NCBI RefSeq assembly: GCF_900580865.1
Contig: NZ_UTBZ01000134.1
Span: 164,464-228,463 of the forward strand
Direction of reading: 5' to 3'
Length of the DNA: 64,000 nt
DNA from: Pseudomonas viridiflava
GTDB lineage: Bacteria; Pseudomonadota; Gammaproteobacteria; Pseudomonadales; Pseudomonadaceae
The notes beneath the pieces were generated by a model. The model was not told where the DNA came from. It worked only from the letters and a program-made list of their open reading frames with translations, and searched no databases. A program made the translations under genes and the position numbers. Below are positions 51,774-60,189 of the stretch, one piece after another; within the stretch, counting starts at the first letter, position 1; each line of letters begins with the position of its first letter.

Positions 51774-51881
51774 TAGACCAGCTATACCTAATACGACACG
51801 ATTGGATCCAAACAGAAGTGCTGCAGCACTGACAGGACGTCAACCCCAGGAAGTCGCAAAACCTTTGCGGCAAGGACTTTT

Positions 51882-52406
51882 ATGAATATCCACGCCATGG
51901 CGCAATCGGCGCCACGCGATACTGAAGGTATTTACCCCTTCGCCGGTTTGCCGGTGCGACTGGGGTTTCCCGCCAGTGCCGATTTCGAAATCATCCACGA
52001 TGCGCACGCCAGCCCTATGGGGGTCGCGGCGCGGCGTGAGTTTCTGCAAAGCCATCGGATGTGCCGGGTGTCAGGGCAACTACTGCCCTATCGCTGCCGA
52101 CAGACCCGACAGATGCTGACGGGCATCCACATTTACGATCCGCGCTTTTGCGGTTTGATCGAACACGCCTGCGACCCCAACGTGTTTCTCGACATGAGCG
52201 AGCTGTGGTTGTGGGCGTTGAAAGATATCCACAGGGGGGAGCGGCTGACCATGGACTACGCCGCCACCGAAGACAAACTGCTGCATCAGTTTGCCTGCGG
52301 CTGCGGAGCCAAACGCTGTCGAGGGTGGATCACCGGTTACGACGAACCGCCCAGCATCGAGGGCCAGCACTTTTTACAGCGCTGGCGGCACTCGGGTTTG
52401 CGCTGA
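51882..52406 (+). CDS. SET-domain protein-lysine methyltransferase
   Basis: A 174-residue small SET protein. SET hallmarks: LIEHACDPNVFLDMSE near 95 (in place of NHSCxPN), GERLTMDYAATE near 125 (GExLTxDY), and a post-SET cysteine cluster CGCGAKRCRGW near 142-152 that would bind zinc. SET enzymes use SAM to methylate lysine; bacterial targets vary. AAGGA is eight bases upstream. It is isolated as a single gene after a palindromic control region. Confidence 0.85.
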   Translation: MNIHAMAQSAPRDTEGIYPFAGLPVRLGFPASADFEIIHDAHASPMGVAARREFLQSHRMCRVSGQLLPYRCRQTRQMLTGIHIYDPRFCGLIEHACDPNVFLDMSELWLWALKDIHRGERLTMDYAATEDKLLHQFACGCGAKRCRGWITGYDEPPSIEGQHFLQRWRHSGLR

Positions 52407-52414
52407 AAGGCCGT

Positions 52415-53059
52415 TTACAACGCGCCAACCGGACGCAAACGGTATTGCGGCGGCAGTTGCTCGAAACCACTGATGGTGGTGTTCAGACTTTTCCAGCGGC
52501 CATCCTTGATGCCGTAGATGCAACCGTGGATCGACAGGCTCTGCCCGCGATGCCAGGCGTTCTGGATGATGCTGGTGTGCGCGACGTTGGCCACTTGCTG
52601 GATCACGTTGAGTTCGCACATGCGATCAACCTGCTCTTCCTCGGTTGGCAACTTGGCCAGTTCTTCGCGTTTTTCGTAATACAGATCGCGGATCGAACGC
52701 AGCCAGCCATCGATCAGGCCGAACTGACGGTCCTGCATCGAGGCGCGCACACCGCCACAGCCGTAGTGGCCGGTGACAAGGATGTGTTTGACCTTGAGCA
52801 CGTCCACTGCGTACTGGATCACCGACAGGCAGTTGAGGTCGGTGTGCAGCACGACGTTGGCGACGTTGCGGTGAACGAACAGATCGCCCGGCAGCATGCC
52901 GACGATTTCGTTGGCCGGCACACGCGCATCCGAACAGCCGATCCACAGATATTCCGGTGTTTGCTGGCGCGCCAGCTTGGCGAAGAAATCCGGGTCTTCC
53001 TTGGTGATCGCGTCAGCCCAACGCTCGTTGTTATCAATCAGGTCTTGTAAGTCGTGCAT
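52415..53059 (-). CDS. can: beta-class carbonic anhydrase
   Basis: Interconverts CO2 and bicarbonate with zinc. 214 residues from ATG 53059. Zinc ligands: cysteine in WIGCSDARVP near 42 with the catalytic Asp-Arg pair, and HYGCGGVRAS near 98. Length and the NNERWADAITKEDPDFF N-terminus match Can. Ends nine bases from the convergent SET gene with no visible terminator. Confidence 0.94.
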   Translation of the reverse strand: MHDLQDLIDNNERWADAITKEDPDFFAKLARQQTPEYLWIGCSDARVPANEIVGMLPGDLFVHRNVANVVLHTDLNCLSVIQYAVDVLKVKHILVTGHYGCGGVRASMQDRQFGLIDGWLRSIRDLYYEKREELAKLPTEEEQVDRMCELNVIQQVANVAHTSIIQNAWHRGQSLSIHGCIYGIKDGRWKSLNTTISGFEQLPPQYRLRPVGAL

Positions 53060-53200
53060 GCTGTAAGGCCTCAAGAAAGATGCGCTGGTATGACAGACGA
53101 CCGCCCGTCGGGGTCACGCCGTCAGCGCAAGTGATTTCATTGGAATTCTCGTGTGCCCGGTGAGTCCACCTAAGTAAGGCCCACAGTATGAGGATTTGCC

Positions 53201-53605
53201 ATGACTGATTCACGACGCCCTTACGACGCGGTGCAACCGGAGCCCATCGATGATAACGAAGACCGCATGGGTTCGGTGCACGAGCTGGATTTCGATGAAG
53301 ACGAGCCTAGCGCGAAGATTGGTGATGAGATTCCGGATCGTGAGCGCGAGCAGTTGATGCCGCGTGAGCGCGTGCGTGAGGCGGGGATGACTGGCGCCTC
53401 GGTTGCCGATCATGAGCCAACTGACGATGACCTGAGCCCGGAAACGCTGATTCATGAAGACGGCGCGCGGGATGCCGAAGAGGCCGGGGAAGGCAATCAG
53501 GCGGATTGGGATTTGAGCATTGTCGATGAGGATGACATTGGCGGTGGTAATGGGCTGGATGAGGCGGAGCTGGCGCGGCGTGATCCGCTGGATGGTAACC
53601 GCTGA
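53201..53605 (+). CDS. small very acidic protein of unknown function
   Basis: A 134-residue protein with a large excess of Asp and Glu (for example DFDEDEPSAKIGDEIPD), no cysteine, no signal peptide and low complexity, so probably disordered in part. In pseudomonads the homologue is often labelled a serine kinase/phosphatase, but no kinase motif is present and I would not repeat that label. GAGG precedes the ATG. Monocistronic, followed by a palindromic repeat. Confidence 0.7.
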   Translation: MTDSRRPYDAVQPEPIDDNEDRMGSVHELDFDEDEPSAKIGDEIPDREREQLMPRERVREAGMTGASVADHEPTDDDLSPETLIHEDGARDAEEAGEGNQADWDLSIVDEDDIGGGNGLDEAELARRDPLDGNR

Positions 53606-53629
53606 TCACTTGAGCTGAAACTCGGTCCC

Positions 53630-53720
53630 TGTAGGAGCTGCCGAAGGCTGCGATCTTTTGATCTTGTTTCGTAAGATCAAAAGCAAAATCAAAAGATCGC
53701 AGCCTTCGGCAGCTCCTACA
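53630..53720. repeat. GTAGGAGCTGCCGAAGGCTGCGATC inverted repeat, second copy
   Basis: Nearly perfect arms around an AT-rich loop that holds a nested AAGATCAAAAG motif. Same family as 17583-17660; placed between the convergent acidic-protein gene and rimI. Confidence 0.85.
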
Positions 53721-53725
53721 GGTCA

Positions 53726-54178
53726 TCAGTCAACCAGGGTGCAGGCCATCACCACGGCATCTTCACGCCCGCCCACTGCAGGATAATAATCCCGACGCCG
53801 GCCAATCTCGTTGAAGCCATAACGCTCATACAACTTGAATGCGCCCGTATTGCTGTCACGCACTTCCAGAAAACATTCCCGCGCCGAAGCCGCATAGGCC
53901 CGCGACATCAGATGCTCGAGCAACGTCAGCCCCAGCCCGCGCCCCTGATTCTCCGGTTTGACGGTGATATTGAGCAGGTGTGCCTCATCGAGAATGATCT
54001 GCACCACACCGTGCCCCACCTGCTGCTCACCTTCGAACATCAGCCAGATCTGGTACTTGCCCAGCCCGTCGAGAAAAATCCCCCGGGTCCACGGGTGGCT
54101 GTACGCGGCGTACTCGATTTTCAGCACGGTTTCCAGATCCGCCTCGGTCATCGGGCGGAACGATACAGCGTCACTCAT
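53726..54178 (-). CDS. rimI: ribosomal protein S18 alanine N-acetyltransferase
   Basis: GNAT enzyme acetylating the N-terminal alanine of S18. 150 residues with acetyl-CoA loop VKPENQGRGLGLTLLEHL near 76-93 and the C-terminal LYERYGFNEIGRRRDYY near 115-131. It overlaps the upstream holD-like gene by eight bases, the same holD-rimI pair seen in E. coli. Confidence 0.93.
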   Translation of the reverse strand: MSDAVSFRPMTEADLETVLKIEYAAYSHPWTRGIFLDGLGKYQIWLMFEGEQQVGHGVVQIILDEAHLLNITVKPENQGRGLGLTLLEHLMSRAYAASARECFLEVRDSNTGAFKLYERYGFNEIGRRRDYYPAVGGREDAVVMACTLVD

Positions 54179-54959
54179 TCGATTCTTTCCAGCGCGCCAT
54201 CAGCCGACGCATGGCTTGCCACACAGCGGCCTTGCGCTGTGGCTCTTCCATTAACAATTCCAGACCGGGAATGGCCCAGGCCGAGCCCAGACCTTCGATC
54301 TGCAATTCACGATTGAACGCTTCGGCATCCGCTTCACCGGCAAAACGTACCGCTGGCAGGCCGATCAGCCACAGGCAGGCGCTCGGAGCGGCTTCCATTT
54401 GTACCGACAGGAAACCCTGGACGAAGTCGCGCGCCGCTTCCGGCCCTTGATCCATGGTGCCGCGATTGAGCCAAGGCCAACGCACCGGTTCGCCGACGAT
54501 TTGCGGCGCATCCGGCAGACCGGCGGCGCGCAGCATGTCTTTGAGCAACAAATAAGCCGGATCACGGCTCTGGAACGGTTCGCCTGTGGGTAACTCGACC
54601 AGCAGCAGGCAACGTCCGGCACGAAGCAATTGCAGAGCAAAACGTGGCGGTGGCACTGGCGCCGGTTTGGCGACAACCGGCGTGTCGTCGGCCTCTTCCA
54701 CCGGTTTGGCGTTGGTCCGGGTGCTGGCCAACGAAGGACGCGGCACTTCGATCTTCGGCCGTTCGGCCGGACGAACGGCAGCCGTTTGCACCGGCGCTTC
54801 GGCTTGCGGCGCGGACACAACCGGCGCCTCTACCTCAGGCTCGGGCATGTCCAGCAGCTCGGGCCGCGACGGCGCGGCAAAAGGCAATTCGGTGCGCGGC
54901 AGCCAGTTGACCACCTGCATGGCGTTCAAATAGGCGCGGCGGCGGGACTCGATTAGCAA
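54171..54959 (-). CDS. holD: cryptic DNA polymerase III psi subunit (HolD-like)
   Basis: A 262-residue protein. Residues 1-25 (ESRRRAYLNAMQVVNWLPR) resemble the start of E. coli psi, which links chi and the clamp loader. A Pro/Glu-rich linker (30-110) separates it from the C-terminal domain (115-262). Pseudomonad psi is known to be divergent and much longer than the E. coli protein, and this gene has the right position before rimI. Automatic pipelines often name it TonB-like because of the linker. A DnaA-box-like TGTGGATAA lies 13 bases before the start. Confidence 0.75.
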   Translation of the reverse strand: MLIESRRRAYLNAMQVVNWLPRTELPFAAPSRPELLDMPEPEVEAPVVSAPQAEAPVQTAAVRPAERPKIEVPRPSLASTRTNAKPVEEADDTPVVAKPAPVPPPRFALQLLRAGRCLLLVELPTGEPFQSRDPAYLLLKDMLRAAGLPDAPQIVGEPVRWPWLNRGTMDQGPEAARDFVQGFLSVQMEAAPSACLWLIGLPAVRFAGEADAEAFNRELQIEGLGSAWAIPGLELLMEEPQRKAAVWQAMRRLMARWKESNE

Positions 54960-54971
54960 GGGTCGGCCACT

Positions 54972-54980
54972 TGTGGATAA
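54972..54980 (-). promoter_or_regulatory. perfect DnaA-box sequence upstream of holD
   Basis: TTATCCACA on the minus strand, directly before the ATG of a replisome subunit. The same nonamer also occurs inside two unrelated genes (1881-2360 and 12642-13424), so chance is possible. Confidence 0.3.
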
Positions 54981-55164
54981 CTGAAGTGCGCTGATTCTAC
55001 CGCCCTTCGTTCAAGATCGCCCGTTGTAGATCGATACTCTTTCACGAGGCGCTTTACCCACGCTCTTTATACAAAGAATGCGACAGCCCGTCCCGAGAGT
55101 GAATCGCATCCTTCGTGATGCAGTACAATCGCCGCTTTTCATTGCCAACCAGCCGGCCATTCCG

Positions 55165-56442
55165 ATGATCGAACCCAAGCGCGTCTTGCGCGCCCTCGCT
55201 GAACACTGGGCACTTCTGGAGCCACTGTGCGAGCACTTCGACCAAGGCACCTTGAGCCTCAACGAACTGCGCACGCAACTGGCCGCCCAACAACTGGACA
55301 GCACGCCGCAGGAAATCACCAGCCTGCTCGACGTGTGGATTCGCCTCGATATTCTGATTCCGGTGGCGAAAAGCCCGAACCGTTTCGAGCTGAATGCGCA
55401 GATTCATGACTTCCTCGCTTACCTGCGTCGTGAACACCGGCTGGGCCTGTGCTTGGAAATCGAAGCCTATCTGCGCCACCTCGAGCGTCTGGCCGGTTAC
55501 ATTCAGGACGCGTTCGAGGTCCGCGACGGCCACGACCTGGCCCGCCAGTTGCGTTTGCTCGACATGCGCGTGCGTGACGTGCTGAAGAAGCTCGACAACG
55601 ACGAACAGGCCCTGGTGGCGGTGGCCGAACGGGCGAAGACCAGCGACCGGCAGATCCCGCTGCGTCAGCGTTACGCTGAAGTACTGGCGACGTGGGACGA
55701 ATACGTCGAGCCGATGATCGATCTGGTCAACGCCGACGGCGCCTTCGAACAAGGCGTGCGCAAGGTCGAAACCGTGCTGCTGAAAATGCTCAGCGAACAG
55801 CAGCGCCTCGGCCATCTGGTCGATGACGACATGCTGCTGCGCACCCACGCACGCATCCTCGAAATGCAGACCAGCGCCCAGTTGACCTTGCGCCATGCCC
55901 GCGAATTGCTGCTGCCGCTGCGTGAAGAAGCGCGCCGGCACAACGCCGTGACCCGTGGCGCCGCGTTGGCGTTGGCAGCGATTCGCCGCAAAGGCATCGA
56001 CGCCGTGCCGCAAGCGGCGATGCCGCTGTTCACCCGCCCGCAAAGCACCTTTCTCGGCAGCGCCAGTCAGGTCGAAGCCTACGTCTATGCCTTGGCGCGA
56101 TTCGAGCCGAAACCGGCGCGCTTCCCCAAGGCGCACAAGACCCAGAAAGGCGAAGCCCCGCGTGCCCCGCGCACCGTTCGCGAGATGGTCGACCGCTGCG
56201 AAGAAGCCCTGCCGATGCCGGATCTGATGACCTGGCTGCTGGAACAGGAACCGGACGGCGCCACCGACGAATTGCTCTACTGGTTCTCGCGCCTGTCGCG
56301 GGAAAAACGCTTCAAGCGCGAGCGTCTGGAACGCCGCGAATACCACACTCACGAGCACCAGGTCAGCCTGCGCTCCTTCGCCCTGCTCTCGGCCAGCGAT
56401 AACGCCGCCGAGAATTCTGCGAGCATCCCCAATGCATCTTGA
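55165..56442 (+). CDS. mksF: condensin kleisin subunit MksF
   Basis: Kleisin of the MksBEF chromosome condensin, linking the two SMC heads. 425 residues from ATG 55165 (MIEPKRVLRALAEHWALL); an ATG at 55078 in frame would add a 29-residue basic tail. The N-terminal winged helix is at about 1-100, followed by a helical middle and a basic C-terminal region (KRFKRERLERREYHTHEHQ). It is followed by mksE with 11 bases of overlap and lies in the order F-E-B. Confidence 0.85.
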   Translation: MIEPKRVLRALAEHWALLEPLCEHFDQGTLSLNELRTQLAAQQLDSTPQEITSLLDVWIRLDILIPVAKSPNRFELNAQIHDFLAYLRREHRLGLCLEIEAYLRHLERLAGYIQDAFEVRDGHDLARQLRLLDMRVRDVLKKLDNDEQALVAVAERAKTSDRQIPLRQRYAEVLATWDEYVEPMIDLVNADGAFEQGVRKVETVLLKMLSEQQRLGHLVDDDMLLRTHARILEMQTSAQLTLRHARELLLPLREEARRHNAVTRGAALALAAIRRKGIDAVPQAAMPLFTRPQSTFLGSASQVEAYVYALARFEPKPARFPKAHKTQKGEAPRAPRTVREMVDRCEEALPMPDLMTWLLEQEPDGATDELLYWFSRLSREKRFKRERLERREYHTHEHQVSLRSFALLSASDNAAENSASIPNAS

Positions 56443-57133
56443 TCTTTCCGAACTGTCGCAACTCGCGCCGATCTTCCGCGAGCTGTTCAAGGGTTACCAC
56501 GTCAGCCGCCGTGATCCGGAGCTGTACGCGCAACTGTCGAACTTCCAGGATCAGTACCGCACGCTGTTCAAGGCGCTGGGCTTTGAACTGGTCTGCGACA
56601 CCCGTGGTTTCTACTACTTCGTACCGGACATGGCCGCTGCGGCGGTGAACAAGACCGCTCAGCGCCTGGCGCTGTTCACCTTCATCCTCGTCGAGCATCT
56701 GGCCGATCAGGGCCGCGATCCGATTGCCGTGCTCGATGGCGGCAGCCTCGGCCGCGAAGAGTTGCCGTCGCTGCTGGAGAAATACCGCGACCTGTTCATT
56801 CAGGCCGAAGTGCAGACCGTTGAAGAACTCGAAGAAAAGATCATGCGCCGCATGACTCAACTCGGTTTTGCCAGCGAAGAAAACGGCGTGTACCGCTTCC
56901 TGCCGCCGATGCACCGTTTCCTCGACGTGTGCCTGTCGGTGCAGCAGGACCGCGATCTGGCAGCCAGCGTGCACAGCGTATTGCCGCTGCCGGCGCCGGT
57001 GCTGATCGACGAGGCCGCCGAAGCCAAATTCCTCGAAACCGACGATCCCCTCGATCTCTCCGAATTTGAAGAAGAGAGCGAAGAAGACGCACTGGCCCGC
57101 GCCATTGCCGAAGAACAGGAGTCCGACGCATGA
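56432..57133 (+). CDS. mksE: condensin subunit MksE
   Basis: A 233-residue winged-helix KITE-like partner of the kleisin. FRELFKGYHVSRRDPELYAQL near 15-35 and GFELVCDTRGFYYF near 53-66 fit MukE/MksE. The C-terminal 30 residues are very acidic (EFEEESEEDAL). It overlaps mksF by 11 bases and mksB by four (ATGA), as expected for a coupled complex. Confidence 0.84.
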   Translation: MHLDLSELSQLAPIFRELFKGYHVSRRDPELYAQLSNFQDQYRTLFKALGFELVCDTRGFYYFVPDMAAAAVNKTAQRLALFTFILVEHLADQGRDPIAVLDGGSLGREELPSLLEKYRDLFIQAEVQTVEELEEKIMRRMTQLGFASEENGVYRFLPPMHRFLDVCLSVQQDRDLAASVHSVLPLPAPVLIDEAAEAKFLETDDPLDLSEFEEESEEDALARAIAEEQESDA

Positions 57134-59970
57134 GCCAGGAACGCTACGGCATCCGCCGCTTTGCCCTTTTGAACACCGCCGGTTACAGCCTCGGTCTGTT
57201 CCCGCTGGAAGAACCGTTGTCGGTTTACGGCGCGAACAACCTCGGTAAATCGGCGTCGATCAACGCCTTGCAGTTCCCGATTCTGGCGCGCATGTCGGAC
57301 ATGAGTTTCGGCAAATACAGCCTGGAACAATCGCGGCGCTTCTACTTCGCTTCCGACACCAGCTACATCCTCGTTGAAGTGAATCTGCCCCATGGCCCGC
57401 ACGTGATCGGCGTGGTCGGTCGCGGCCCGGGCGGCGGTTTCGGTCACCAGTTCTTCGCCTATGCCGGCAAGCTCGATCTGGCGCATTACCAGAAGAACGA
57501 CACCTGCCTGCGTCAGAAAGAGCTGTTCAGCAACCTTGAGAAAGAAGGCCTGAAAGCCTACGAACTCAAGCCTGATGAGCTGCGTCGCTTGCTGGTTGGC
57601 GGTCATACGTCGATTCCGCTCGACCTGACTTTGATTCCGCTGCGCTCCACCAGCGAACAGAGCTTGAAGACCTTCCGCGCACTGTTCATCAACCTGCTGC
57701 ACATGCGCGAAATCACCGCGGCCAAGCTCAAGCAGTTGTTCCTCGATGCCTTCGAACACAGCCTGCGTTCCGGCAGCGTCGACTACATCGCCGCGTGCGA
57801 AGAAGCCTTCCGCGACGTGCGCCGGATGGAACAGGACTACAACTCGCTGGTCGCTGCCGGCCCGCTGGTTGAGGCCTTGGCCAACGGTGTGAAACAACGG
57901 GATGTATTGCGCGGCAAACTGCATCGCCTGTCGCCACTGCTCGATTCGTTGCTCGGCACTTGGTCGGACTACGCCAGTGCGCGCAAGGAAGAGCTGACGA
58001 TTCAGGCCGACCACTACCGTGGCGAGCAGGACAGTCTGCAGAACGATCAACGCGGCGGCACTCAGGAACTGATGCGCCTGGAGCGGGAAATTTCCGGCAT
58101 CCAGCGCTGGCTCGGCGAATTGTCGGTACTGAAGAATCGCTTCGCCCTGGTCGATGACGTCAAAGTGCTCGAGCAACAATTGCTCGCAGCCAAAGACGCG
58201 CACGACGAACTGGCCGGCGCCTTGGCGCAATCCCGTCAGTTCAGCGCCGAAGATCTGGAAGAGCGCGTGCGCGATCTGGAAAAACGCCTGAAGTCGGTGA
58301 AGCAACAACTCGATCATGCCGACAACAACAGCTACGCCCGTCTGCGCGAGGAATTCTCGCAGCAGGACGTCGAGCGTCTGATGCGCTTGTTCAACAGCGC
58401 GCTGTTCAGCCTGCCGCTGGGCGAACACGGCATCACCCTCGACGACGATGGCGAGTGGGTCAAATCCGTTGAGCTGATTCTTGATGGCTTCAAAGGCGAA
58501 CGCTTCGAAGTGCCGGGCCTGTCCATCGACATCTCGCACATCGAGCCACCGGCGCTGCAAGCGCTGGCCGACCGTGCTGCACTGCGCGACCAGAAAGAGC
58601 GTCTGGAAAAAGAACTCAAGCAACTGAAAACCCAGCAAGCCGTGGCCGCCGACCGTGCCGCGAGCAAGACCCAGACCGAAGCGCTGTACCAGCAAGTGCT
58701 GGACGCGCAGAAAGCCCTGGAAGACTTCCGTCGCACGCAGACCCTGAGCGCCGAGGAAGGCGACAAGCTCGAACAACTGGCGCAGATGGAAGGTGCACAG
58801 GACGAACTCAAGCGCTCCAGCGATGCCTTCACCGAGCGCGTCCAGCAGCTGTCGGCCAAGCTGCAACTGGTCGGCCGCCAGATCGCCGACATGGAAGCCA
58901 AGCAACGCACCCTCGATGATGCCCTGCGTCGTCGTCAGTTGCTGCCGGCGGATCTGCCGTTCGGTACGCCGTTCATGGATCCGGTCGACGATTCGATGGA
59001 CAACCTGCTGCCGCTGCTCAACGACTATCAGGACAGCTGGCAAGGTTTGCTGCGCGCCGATGGCCAGATCGAAGCGCTGTACGCGCAGGTGCGTCTGAAA
59101 GGCGTGGCCAAGTTCGACAGCGAAGACGACATGGAACGCCGCCTGTCGCTGCTGATCAATGCTTACGCGCACCGCACCGATGAAGCGCTGACGCTGGGCA
59201 AGGCGCGTCGTGCCGCGGTCACCGACATCGCCCGGACCCTGCGCAACATTCGCAGCGACTACGACAGCCTCGAGCATCAACTGGCGCTGTTCAACCGCGA
59301 GATCAACAAGCGTCAGGTGTCCAACCTGCAGAGCTTCCGTATCGTCCTCGCGCCGAACAAGGAAGCCCTCAAGCACATCGACCAGATCATCCACAGCGCC
59401 GGTCAGTACGAAGAAGGCGAAACCCTGTCGGTGTTCGACCTGAGCCAAAGTGCCGAACAGGACAACAAGAACGAAGAGGCCAAGGAATACCTGGCGCGGC
59501 TGGTGGCGGCAAACCACAACCAGCTCGGCCTCAAGGACTTGTTTGAGCTGGCGTTCGAGATCACCAAGGTCAACGGCCAGCCGGTGATCCACACCGATAT
59601 CGATGGCGCGGCGTCCAACGGTACGACCATGACCATCAAGGCGCTGACCAACATGTACTTGTTGCTGCACTTGATGGATCGCGACCAGGCCGGTCGCGTG
59701 CGTCTGCCGTACTACCTCGACGAGGCCGCAGACATCGACGAGAAGAACCAGGCCGCGTTGCTGGAAACCAGTCTGCAACTGGGCTTCGTGCCGATTCTGG
59801 CGAGTGTGAAGCCGCAGGTCTGCGCCAGTGTCGCGATCGACCTGGAAGGCGGCAGCGGCCCAGCGGGCATCTACATTGATGAGGCGGACTGGAAGTACAT
59901 CCGTCGCCATGATGTGGTGAAGGCGACGGTCAATGTTGAAGCGGATGAGCCGGAGCTGGATGCGGTTTGA
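57130..59970 (+). CDS. mksB: condensin SMC-like ATPase MksB
   Basis: A 946-residue SMC-like ATPase that organises or loops chromosomal DNA. Walker A GANNLGKS at 34-41; two long coiled coils (about 280-410 and 500-620) around a hinge; Walker B YYLDEAADID near 862-871. The ABC signature is present but divergent. It lacks the adjacent nuclease gene (MksG/JetD) of Wadjet defence systems. A strong terminator follows, so the operon is mksFEB only. Confidence 0.86.
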   Translation: MSQERYGIRRFALLNTAGYSLGLFPLEEPLSVYGANNLGKSASINALQFPILARMSDMSFGKYSLEQSRRFYFASDTSYILVEVNLPHGPHVIGVVGRGPGGGFGHQFFAYAGKLDLAHYQKNDTCLRQKELFSNLEKEGLKAYELKPDELRRLLVGGHTSIPLDLTLIPLRSTSEQSLKTFRALFINLLHMREITAAKLKQLFLDAFEHSLRSGSVDYIAACEEAFRDVRRMEQDYNSLVAAGPLVEALANGVKQRDVLRGKLHRLSPLLDSLLGTWSDYASARKEELTIQADHYRGEQDSLQNDQRGGTQELMRLEREISGIQRWLGELSVLKNRFALVDDVKVLEQQLLAAKDAHDELAGALAQSRQFSAEDLEERVRDLEKRLKSVKQQLDHADNNSYARLREEFSQQDVERLMRLFNSALFSLPLGEHGITLDDDGEWVKSVELILDGFKGERFEVPGLSIDISHIEPPALQALADRAALRDQKERLEKELKQLKTQQAVAADRAASKTQTEALYQQVLDAQKALEDFRRTQTLSAEEGDKLEQLAQMEGAQDELKRSSDAFTERVQQLSAKLQLVGRQIADMEAKQRTLDDALRRRQLLPADLPFGTPFMDPVDDSMDNLLPLLNDYQDSWQGLLRADGQIEALYAQVRLKGVAKFDSEDDMERRLSLLINAYAHRTDEALTLGKARRAAVTDIARTLRNIRSDYDSLEHQLALFNREINKRQVSNLQSFRIVLAPNKEALKHIDQIIHSAGQYEEGETLSVFDLSQSAEQDNKNEEAKEYLARLVAANHNQLGLKDLFELAFEITKVNGQPVIHTDIDGAASNGTTMTIKALTNMYLLLHLMDRDQAGRVRLPYYLDEAADIDEKNQAALLETSLQLGFVPILASVKPQVCASVAIDLEGGSGPAGIYIDEADWKYIRRHDVVKATVNVEADEPELDAV

Positions 59971-59990
59971 TCGGCGTTAACTGAAGACAA

Positions 59991-60029
59991 AAAAAGGGCC
60001 GCGATCTGTTTGGATCGCGGCCCTTTTTT
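59991..60029 (+). terminator. strong terminator after mksB
   Basis: A 15-bp stem (AAAAAGGGCCGCGATC with its complement) around six bases, ending in TTTTTT. Confidence 0.94.
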
Positions 60030-60062
60030 ATGGCTTGGGGTTTGTGCTGAGCTTTGAGGCCT

Positions 60063-60159
60063 CTTCGCGAGCAGGCTCGCTCCCACAAGGATTAGCGTCG
60101 AACACATTTTTTTGTTCACACCGCGCATCCACTGTGGGAGCGAGCCTGCTCGCGAAGGC
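60063..60159. repeat. REP pair, inward orientation
   Basis: CTTCGCGAGCAGGCTCGCTCCCACA and its inverted copy around about 50 bases, with GCGAGC ends facing outward as in the pair at 5221-5289. Between convergent mksB and the MCE gene. Confidence 0.9.
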
Positions 60160-60189
60160 GTCCTGACAGACGCTACATCAGTTCCCTGA

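Noticed and set aside
53201..53605. Serine kinase/phosphatase annotation for the acidic protein
   Set aside because: No nucleotide-binding or catalytic kinase/phosphatase motif can be seen in 134 low-complexity residues.
54171..54959. TonB-like energy transducer
   Set aside because: The Pro/Glu-rich stretch mimics TonB, but there is no N-terminal membrane anchor, and the position before rimI plus the psi-like N-terminus fit HolD better.
56857..59910. A 1017-codon minus-strand open frame opposite mksE/mksB
   Set aside because: Same GC-shadow effect; mksB carries Walker A and B motifs on the plus strand.
55165..59970. Wadjet (JetABCD) plasmid-defence system
   Set aside because: Only three subunits are present and the required nuclease-like fourth subunit is missing.
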